Assembly (NCBI GenBank): GCA_964526435.1
Contig: CAZGIC010000068.1
Location: 1-12,831, forward strand
Direction: 5' to 3'
Source of the DNA: Gallispira sp964526435
GTDB taxonomy: Bacteria; Bacillota; Clostridia; Lachnospirales; CAG-274
DNA length: 12,831 nucleotides
This document shows positions 7,901 through 12,831 of this stretch, in pieces; position 1 is the first letter of the stretch; each line of letters starts with the position of its first letter. Under the pieces are notes generated by a model. It was given only the letters and a program-made list of their open reading frames with translations. It was not told the DNA's origin and did not search any database. The position numbers and the translations under genes are program-made.

Positions 7901-8928
7901 AAAAATTGCTGAATACCCTTTACAACAATAATGAAAACAGGTATCTGGCTTTGGATGGGCTTAATGTTGTTGTACTGGAAGATAATAGTGAAATAGGAAG
8001 AGTCCCTCTTCATAATCTGGAAATGATAGTTACTGTTGGTTATACGGGTGTAAGTCCTGCCTTGATGGGAGCCTGTGCTGAAAATAACATTAATTTGTGT
8101 TTCCTGAAACCAAATGGAAATTTTCTGGCCAGAGTTACAGGAAGAACAAAAGGCAATGTTATTTTAAGAAAGACTCAATATCTTATTTCTGAAAATGATG
8201 AGGAAAGTCTTAAAATTGCAAGAAATTTTATAATTGGTAAAATATTTAATGCAAAGTGGGTAATTAAGAGAGCTAAAAGAGATTATTATTTGCGTTTAAA
8301 CACTGAAAAGCTTTCTAAAATATCAGATATACTTTCAAATTCTATTAGTATGGTGCAGAACTGTAATGATAAAGATATGTTACGGGGTATTGAGGGTGAG
8401 GCTGCCGGTATTTATTTTTCTGTGTTTGATGATTTGATACTTCAGCAAAAGGAAGATTTTAAGTTTACAACAAGAAACAGGCGTCCGCCTCTTGACAATG
8501 TAAATGCATTGCTGTCACTTACTTATACAATGTTGACTAATATGTGTCAGGCGGCTTTGGAGGCAACGGGACTTGATCCTTATGTGGGATTTATGCATAG
8601 TGACAGACCAGGAAGAGCATCTCTTGCTTTGGATTTAATGGAAGAATTAAGAAGTGTTTTTGCAGACAGGTTTGTGCTTACACTTATTAATAAAAAAATG
8701 ATTACAAGCAAAGATTTTACAAAAATGGAAAATGGTGCTGTATTTCTTACAGAAAATGGCAGAAAGAAGTTTTTTACAGCTCTGCAGAACAGAAAAAAAG
8801 AAACAATAACTCATCCATTCCTAAATGAAAAGGTAGAGTGGGGTGTTGTGCCTTATGTTCAGGCTTTGCTTCTTTCAAGATACATAAGAGGTGATATTGA
8901 TGAATATCCGCCGTTTTTATGGAAGTAG
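7897..8928 (+). CDS. cas1: CRISPR-associated integrase Cas1 (type I-C)
   Basis: The 343-residue metal-dependent integrase that joins new spacers to the leader end of the array, as a heterohexamer with Cas2. The catalytic residues are E166 (GIEGEAAG), H234 (GFMHSDRPGR) and D246 with E249 in LALDLMEE. The N-terminal beta domain begins MKKLLNTLYNNNENRYLALD, a typical type I-C start. Initiation is at GTG 7897, preceded by GGAGGG and overlapping the cas4 stop. No truncation is seen. cas2 follows immediately, so adaptation genes are tightly coupled. Confidence 0.97.
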   Translation: MKKLLNTLYNNNENRYLALDGLNVVVLEDNSEIGRVPLHNLEMIVTVGYTGVSPALMGACAENNINLCFLKPNGNFLARVTGRTKGNVILRKTQYLISENDEESLKIARNFIIGKIFNAKWVIKRAKRDYYLRLNTEKLSKISDILSNSISMVQNCNDKDMLRGIEGEAAGIYFSVFDDLILQQKEDFKFTTRNRRPPLDNVNALLSLTYTMLTNMCQAALEATGLDPYVGFMHSDRPGRASLALDLMEELRSVFADRFVLTLINKKMITSKDFTKMENGAVFLTENGRKKFFTALQNRKKETITHPFLNEKVEWGVVPYVQALLLSRYIRGDIDEYPPFLWK

Positions 8929-8937
8929 GTGGTTGCA

Positions 8938-9228
8938 GTGTTAGTATTAATTACTTATGATGTTTCAACAGAAACTGCTGAGGGTAAAGCAAGGCTTAGG
9001 AAAGTTGCTAAACAATGTGTGAATTATGGCAGAAGAGTACAAAATTCTGTTTTTGAGTGTGAACTTGATGCTGCACAAGCAAGACAAGTGAAACATATTC
9101 TTGAGAAAATTATAAATACAGATGAGGATAGTCTGAGATTTTACTATTTGGGTAACAATTACAAAAATAAAGTAGAACATATTGGTGTGGAACATGGTTT
9201 TGACGTAAATGAACCCTTGGTGTTTTAG
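8938..9228 (+). CDS. cas2: CRISPR-associated protein Cas2
   Basis: A 96-residue ferredoxin-like protein forming the central dimer that bridges two Cas1 dimers during spacer integration. The N-terminus MLVLITYDVSTE places the conserved aspartate at D8, and NYGRRVQNSVFEC is the usual second signature. I chose the GTG at 8938 because AGGTGG (8927-8932) lies 5 bases before it. The alternative GTG at 8929, directly after the cas1 stop, would add three residues but leaves its nearest GGAAG only 3 bases away. This is the last cas gene; the leader follows. Confidence 0.95.
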   Translation: MLVLITYDVSTETAEGKARLRKVAKQCVNYGRRVQNSVFECELDAAQARQVKHILEKIINTDEDSLRFYYLGNNYKNKVEHIGVEHGFDVNEPLVF

Positions 9229-9270
9229 TGCGGATATAGATTAAACATATTTTTACATGGATATTCGCAC
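9228..9270 (+). other. Stem-loop at the cas2 stop (possible attenuator)
   Basis: GTGCGGATAT (9228-9237) pairs with ATATTCGCAC (9261-9270) over 10 bp, with one G-U pair as RNA. The loop is 23 bases. The stem begins at the last base of the cas2 stop codon. Only TTTG follows, so it is a poor Rho-independent terminator. It could slow or partly stop cas transcription before the array, or protect the mRNA 3' end. Confidence 0.45.
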
Positions 9271-9409
9271 TTTGATAATTGTATAAAATACACAATTTTT
9301 ATTAGAAATTTTAGTAAATTTAATTTTAAAATTTTAGTGTTTTAATTAAAATTTGTTGTTTTTTGCTTTTTTGCAAACTGTTATAAAGTAATTTTTGTGA
9401 TGGTTTGCA
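9229..9409 (+). promoter_or_regulatory. CRISPR leader
   Basis: 181 very AT-rich bases without a gene lie between cas2 and the first repeat. The side is set by the neighbouring cas1-cas2 genes and by repeat degeneration at the opposite end. The last 38 bases contain an inverted repeat, TGCAAAC (9372-9378) and GTTTGCA (9403-9409), whose second arm abuts the first repeat. The centres are 31 bp apart, about three helical turns. The middle holds long A/T runs with the palindrome ATTTTAAAAT. Confidence 0.85.
9379..9387 (+). promoter_or_regulatory. Extended -10 promoter of the CRISPR array
   Basis: TG-T-TATAAA forms an extended -10 element. A recognisable -35 at 17 bases is absent (only a T run), as extended -10 promoters allow. 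Transcription would start near 9394, about 16 bases before the first repeat. Confidence 0.5.
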
Positions 9410-9792
9410 GTCACTCCCCGTGCGGGAGTGTGGATTGAAATTTCTTGCACCTATCATACTGTCACCTTTAGCTTTGTCACTCCCCGTGCGGGAGTGTGGA
9501 TTGAAATACAGAACTACAGAAATTATATTCCGTTTGCGCAGGTCACTCCCCGTGCGGGAGTGTGGATTGAAATACCTGTTGCAGTGTCTGTTACTGAGAT
9601 ATTAGGTCACTCCCCGTGCGGGAGTGTGGATTGAAATAAAGTGCCACTTGCGGAAGCAGGCAAGAATACAAGTCACTCCCCGTGCGGGAGTGTGGATTGA
9701 AATATTAAAAACACTCTATAAACAGTACGAGGGCAACGTCACTCCCCGTGCGGGAGTGTGGATTGAAATCGAAAATTTACAGAATTTAAGAG

Positions 9793-9892
9793 NNNNNNNN
9801 NNNNNNNNNNNNNNNNNNNNNNNNNNNNNNNNNNNNNNNNNNNNNNNNNNNNNNNNNNNNNNNNNNNNNNNNNNNNNNNNNNNNNNNNNNNN
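9793..9892. other. Scaffold gap (100 N) inside spacer 6
   Basis: Exactly 100 Ns, a usual placeholder for a gap of unknown size. The 12 bases before it (9781-9792) and after it (9893-9904) are the same, AGAATTTAAGAG. Merging the two copies gives one spacer of 34 bases (9770-9792 plus 9905-9915), the commonest length in the array. The gap is therefore probably a negative-size gap and not missing sequence. Confidence 0.9.
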
Positions 9893-10014
9893 AGAATTTA
9901 AGAGATGAAGTTGAGGTCACTCCCCGTGCGGGAGTGTGGATTGAAATTTGTCGCTCCCCAAGGAGAGCCTGTGATGCTATCCGTCACTCCCCGTGCGGGA
10001 GTGTGGATTGAAAT

Positions 10015-10044
10015 TGTATTACAGAATTGCAGAGTAAGTTGAAA
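10015..10044 (+). repeat. Duplicated spacer, copy 1 (spacer 8)
   Basis: A 30-base spacer, shorter than nearly all others, identical in every base to spacer 14 at 10407-10436. It begins TGTATTACAG and ends AAGTTGAAA. Flanking repeats here are both consensus. Confidence 0.97.
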
Positions 10045-10406
10045 GTCACTCCCCGTGCGGGAGTGTGGATTGAAATACTTTCCACCCGATTTATTTCTTC
10101 TGTAAGCGCGTCACTCCCCGTGCGGGAGTGTGGATTGAAATTTGCCAAAGATTGGCAGGACAATTTGGATTATACGTCACTCCCCGTGCGGGAGTGTGGA
10201 TTGAAATAGCAAAGGCTTGGTCATGCTGACATATCAACTACGTCACTCCCCGTGCGGGAGTGTGGATTGAAATCTTGTACCTGCTTCCATCCCCTTTTAA
10301 ATTATGCGTCACTCCCCGTGCGGGAGTGTGGATTGAAATACATTTTAATCAACAGCAATATGAATCTTGCTCAGGTCACTCCCCGTGCGGGAGTGTGGAT
10401 TGAAAT

Positions 10407-10436
10407 TGTATTACAGAATTGCAGAGTAAGTTGAAA
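10407..10436 (+). repeat. Duplicated spacer, copy 2 (spacer 14)
   Basis: Identical to spacer 8. The repeat after it (10437-10468) carries the C14T change, while the repeat after spacer 8 does not. The neighbouring spacers differ, so the duplicated unit is a single spacer with its repeat, not a block. As the leader-distal copy it is the older by position. Confidence 0.97.
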
Positions 10437-10782
10437 GTCACTCCCCGTGTGGGAGTGTGGATTGAAATTGCACTATAGCAAAGTTATTTTCTGACCATAT
10501 AAGGTCACTCCCCGTGTGGGAGTGTGGATTGAAATTCGGGTCTATCGATTGTAATTGTGTAGCTTGTTGTCACTCCCCGTGCGGGAGTGTGGATTGAAAT
10601 CATCATAAGCATTGACATAGAGCTGTTTTATAAGTCACTCCTCGTGCGGGAGTGTGGATTGAAATTTAAGTACACCAAAATCATACATAAACCGTCTAAG
10701 TCACTCCCCGTGTGGGAGTGTGAATTGAAATTATTATAATAAAAAACATTTATGAATAGTACTGGGATTTATTGCTCAATAC

Positions 10783-10811
10783 TTGTAAACAGATTAAAAT
10801 TTATATATAAT
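10783..10811 (+). promoter_or_regulatory. Candidate promoter for the ABC-class ATPase gene
   Basis: TTGTAA (10783-10788), 17 bases, then a perfect TATAAT (10806-10811). Transcription would start near 10818, giving an untranslated leader of about 158 bases. The -35 has only 4 of 6 consensus bases. The stretch 10732-10975 holds no gene; besides this site it contains the two stem-loops listed below. Confidence 0.5.
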
Positions 10812-10831
10812 AAAATAAGTTATGGTTGTAT

Positions 10832-10860
10832 AAACACTTTTATATTTTAAAGAAGTGTTT
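10832..10860 (+). other. AT-rich stem-loop downstream of the array
   Basis: AAACACTT (10832-10839) pairs with AAGTGTTT (10853-10860) around a 13-base loop. It is followed by TGATATG, not a T run. It might act as a weak terminator for array transcripts or as part of the ATPase mRNA leader. Confidence 0.35.
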
Positions 10861-10897
10861 TGATATGAAGAAATTAATAAAAGGATTTGTGGTATAG

Positions 10898-10935
10898 ATT
10901 TTAACGGTGTGTAAATTGTAAATCACTGTTAAAAT
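10898..10935 (+). promoter_or_regulatory. Long inverted repeat upstream of the ATPase gene
   Basis: Positions 10898-10909 (ATTTTAACGGTG) and 10924-10935 (CACTGTTAAAAT) form a 12-bp stem with one G-U pair and a 14-base loop. It ends about 22 bases before the ribosome binding site. It could be an RNA hairpin affecting translation or a repressor site placed after the promoter. No known riboswitch is recognised. Confidence 0.5.
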
Positions 10936-10975
10936 TAAATTTGTAAATACGGCTTATGAGAGGATGGAGAATAAT

Positions 10976-12679
10976 ATGAAAAGGGCAGAAGAATTGAAAG
11001 AATTATTATACAAAATCGACAGAAGAGGGTATCCTGCATATAAAGATACAAAAGGAGTTTACAGGTTTAAGGGCTTTGTGCTGGGGATTGATCATGTACA
11101 GTCAGACCCTTTTGCATCTCCCTCAAAGTTACATATTGAGGTAAATGGTAGTGAAGCAGGATTTCCAGTAAGGCTCTATGATAAGAAACATAAACGAATA
11201 GCTTTGCAGGATGAACTTACCCGTCAGTTTGCAAGGTGTGCCGTAAAGTATTCTTTTCAGGCAAAAGGGTCAGGGAAAAGCGGACTCTTGTCTGTTACAA
11301 GGTGCGGACAGGAAGTGCTTGAGAGAAGTGCATGTTCTGTTGACAGTGAAATGGGAAGTGTGATAATAAGATTTGAAGTTGGATTTCCCGCTAACGGGAG
11401 GACAATTAATGCAGGAGAGCTGATAAAAATATTGTTTGAATTTTTACCTCAGTGTGTAGAAAAATCATGTATTTATGCTAATCTTGATAAAAATCGAATG
11501 GAAAAGGTAATGGAACTATCTGAGGATCAGGCATATATTAAAGATCAGCTTCAAAAACAAGGACTTATTGCTTTTATAGCAGACGGGGCAATTTTGCCCA
11601 GAGAGTCAGGTATTTCTCAGCGTCCTATGAAAGGTGCAACACCTTTTGTATCTCCTGAATCTATGAGTGTAAGTATGGATTTACCCTTTCATGGCAGAAT
11701 TACGGGAATGGGAATAAAAAAAGGCATTACGTTAATTGTGGGAGGAGGATACCATGGGAAATCTACACTTTTGAAGGCACTGGAGCTTTGTATATATCCC
11801 CATATTGCCGGAGACGGCAGAGAATATGTTGTTACTGACGGTGATGGGGTAAAGATAAGAGCAGAAGATGGGCGAAGTGTTAAACATACTGATATTTCCA
11901 TGTTCATAAATAATCTTCCAAATAAAAAGGATACCTGTGCTTTCTATACTGAAGATGCCAGCGGAAGTACGTCACAGGCGGCTAATGTGGTTGAAGCTAT
12001 AGAAGCTGGGGCATCAGCATTGCTTATTGATGAGGATACAAGTGCTACCAATTTTATGGTACGGGATGAACTGATGCAGAGAGTTATTCACAGAGATATG
12101 GAGCCTATTACACCATTTATTGAAAGAGCAAGAGAGTTGTATGAACAACATGGGATTTCAACAGTGCTTGTGGCAGGAAGTTCCGGAGCATATTTTCAGA
12201 TTGCTGATAAGATTATTCAGATGGATCATTATGTGCCAATTGATATAACAGATAAGGCAAAAGAAGAGGCAAAAAAATATCCTATGCTGAATTTTCCTAA
12301 GGAGAAGATACAAATGCCTGATTTTAAAAGATACCCTAAAAAAAATTCAGAAATTTATTATAAAGGCAGAATAAAAGTTAAGACAATTGGTAAAGATGGA
12401 ATATCTTTTGGAAATGAAAATATTGATTTACGGTATGCAGAGCAAATTGCTGATGTTGAGCAGCTTAATTGCCTGGGGTATATGATGAAGTATGCAGAAG
12501 AAAAACTCTTTAACGGAAAGTATACAATTCAGCAGGCTGCAGATGAAATTTACGGACAAATCGAAAAAAATGGTATGGAAGTCTTGTTTGGGGGAAGTGA
12601 TGTGCCGGGGAATTTAAGTCTGCCCAGACGTGAAGAGTTTTATGCGTGTATTAACAGATACAGAGGAATGAAGTTGTAA
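10976..12679 (+). CDS. Predicted ATPase of the ABC class (PF09818/COG3044 family)
   Basis: A 567-residue cytoplasmic protein of a widespread but poorly characterised family. Numbering from the ATG at 10976, an N-terminal domain (about 1-235) contains KGSGKSG (97-103). The ABC core has Walker A GGGYHGKST (256-264), a signature-like ASGSTSQ (328-334) and Walker B with ALLIDEDTSATNFM (348-361). A C-terminal region ends with PRREEFYACINRYR. GGYHGKST and LIDEDTSATNFM are diagnostic of this family, which differs from transporter ATPases and has no membrane segment. A trypanosome relative, MRB1590, is reported to bind RNA, so a role with nucleic acid is possible but unproven here. I chose 10976 because GAGAGGATGGAG precedes it at good spacing; the ATG at 10964 sits only one base after that AGAGG and would add four residues. 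It is monocistronic and lies downstream of the array; a CRISPR role is not implied. Confidence 0.9.
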   Translation: MKRAEELKELLYKIDRRGYPAYKDTKGVYRFKGFVLGIDHVQSDPFASPSKLHIEVNGSEAGFPVRLYDKKHKRIALQDELTRQFARCAVKYSFQAKGSGKSGLLSVTRCGQEVLERSACSVDSEMGSVIIRFEVGFPANGRTINAGELIKILFEFLPQCVEKSCIYANLDKNRMEKVMELSEDQAYIKDQLQKQGLIAFIADGAILPRESGISQRPMKGATPFVSPESMSVSMDLPFHGRITGMGIKKGITLIVGGGYHGKSTLLKALELCIYPHIAGDGREYVVTDGDGVKIRAEDGRSVKHTDISMFINNLPNKKDTCAFYTEDASGSTSQAANVVEAIEAGASALLIDEDTSATNFMVRDELMQRVIHRDMEPITPFIERARELYEQHGISTVLVAGSSGAYFQIADKIIQMDHYVPIDITDKAKEEAKKYPMLNFPKEKIQMPDFKRYPKKNSEIYYKGRIKVKTIGKDGISFGNENIDLRYAEQIADVEQLNCLGYMMKYAEEKLFNGKYTIQQAADEIYGQIEKNGMEVLFGGSDVPGNLSLPRREEFYACINRYRGMKL

Positions 12680-12737
12680 AGTGAAATAAGTAACATTTAA
12701 GCTGAGTGTGTAACTGAATATAAATGAGATACGGATA

Positions 12738-12758
12738 GGGGCTGTTTGAAAATGACAG
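12738..12758 (+). mobile_element. Possible insertion-sequence end (weak)
   Basis: The segment beginning GGGGCTGTTTGAAAATGACA resembles terminal sequences of IS1182/IS5-like elements as I remember them. It is followed about 40 bases later by a strong terminator, as seen just inside some IS ends. No transposase or second terminal repeat is visible because the window ends. The rest of 12680-12794 shows no gene. Confidence 0.2.
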
Positions 12759-12794
12759 ACAAAAAATCGGACACCTTATTAATCAGCTAATGAG

Positions 12795-12831
12795 GACTGA
12801 ATCTTGTGTTGTGCAGGATTCAGTCTTTTTA
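12795..12831 (+). terminator. Rho-independent terminator
   Basis: GACTGAATCTTG (12795-12806) pairs with CAGGATTCAGTC (12814-12825): 12 bp including one G-U pair, a 7-base loop, then TTTTT. It lies 115 bases after the ATPase stop and would end that transcript, unless it belongs to an element entering from the right. Confidence 0.9.

Larger units (their letters stand above)
9410..10731 (+). CRISPR. Type I-C CRISPR array, 19 repeats of 32 bp and 18 spacers
   Basis: The 32-base repeat begins GTCACTCCC and ends TGGATTGAAAT. Positions 3-9 (CACTCCC) pair with 15-21 (GGGAGTG) around loop CGTGC. Cas5c cutting after base 21 would leave an 11-base 5' handle. Repeats start at 9410, 9476, 9542, 9606, 9672, 9738, 9916, 9983, 10045, 10110, 10176, 10242, 10308, 10375, 10437, 10504, 10569, 10634 and 10700. 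Visible spacers are 30-35 bases, mostly 34. Spacer 6 contains a run of Ns; spacers 8 and 14 are identical. Repeats 1-14 and 17 are consensus. Repeats 15, 16 and 19 have C14T, repeat 18 has C9T, and repeat 19 also has G24A. The leader end is at the left, so spacers near 9442 are the newest. Confidence 0.98.

Noticed and set aside
9405..10434. Several open frames across the array with repeated TPRAGVWIEI or LPVRECGLK peptides
   Set aside because: They are translations of the CRISPR repeat in different frames, without ribosome binding sites; one even runs through the Ns.
10732..10782. Further degenerate repeats or a second array after the last repeat
   Set aside because: The bases after 10731 show no match to the repeat; repeat 19 is the last.
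11264..11284. GSGKSG in the N-terminal domain of the ABC-class ATPase as a second Walker A
   Set aside because: No matching Walker B follows. The motif appears to be a conserved feature of the family's N-terminal domain, and the true P-loop is GGGYHGKST further on.
12752..12790. Twelve-codon ORF starting MTDKKSD
   Set aside because: Too short, without a convincing ribosome binding site and directly before a terminator; more likely part of a non-coding or IS-end sequence.

Overview
The window is AT-rich, with low-GC Firmicutes-type signals: AAGGAGG-like ribosome binding sites, near-consensus sigma-A promoters, and many GTG/TTG starts. The gene content (YtrA-type GntR regulator, type I-C CRISPR-Cas, and an 'ABC-class ATPase' of the PF09818/COG3044 type) fits a Clostridia chromosome. 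A gut or rumen Lachnospiraceae-like bacterium is a guess; the sequence does not fix the genus. One run of 100 Ns inside the CRISPR array shows that this is a draft scaffold.

Layout: (1) 1-1290, minus strand. A two-gene unit encodes a short GntR/YtrA-type repressor followed by an ABC transporter ATPase that runs off the left edge. It is transcribed from a perfect TTGACA-N17-TATAAT promoter, which carries an AGTGTA-N13-TACACT operator. (2) 1291-1422. A divergent intergenic region holds the cas promoter and an inverted repeat around its -10 box. (3) 1423-9228, plus strand. This is a complete, tightly packed type I-C cas operon: cas3, cas5c, cas8c (with an in-frame internal gene for the small subunit Cas11c), cas7c, cas4, cas1 and cas2. 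(4) 9229-9409. An AT-rich leader contains an extended -10 promoter. (5) 9410-10731. The CRISPR array has 19 visible 32-bp repeats, with degenerate repeats only at the leader-distal end. (6) 10732-10975. An intergenic region has a promoter candidate and two stem-loops. (7) 10976-12679. A predicted ABC-class ATPase of unknown role. (8) 12680-12831. A short tail ends in a strong Rho-independent terminator.

How the parts work together: Cas4-Cas1-Cas2 would select and integrate spacers next to the leader. The array transcript would be cut at the 3' base of the repeat hairpin by Cas5c, giving crRNAs with an 11-nt 5' handle. Cas5c, Cas7c, Cas8c and Cas11c would form Cascade, and Cas3 (HD nuclease plus helicase, one chain) would degrade the target. 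All catalytic motifs that I could check are intact, so the system looks functional.

I did not find an obviously new defence system. The points most worth a second look are the internal Cas11c start, a scaffold gap that can be closed from the sequence itself, an exactly duplicated 30-nt spacer, the inverted repeats in the cas promoter and at the leader end, and the structured upstream region of the ATPase gene.
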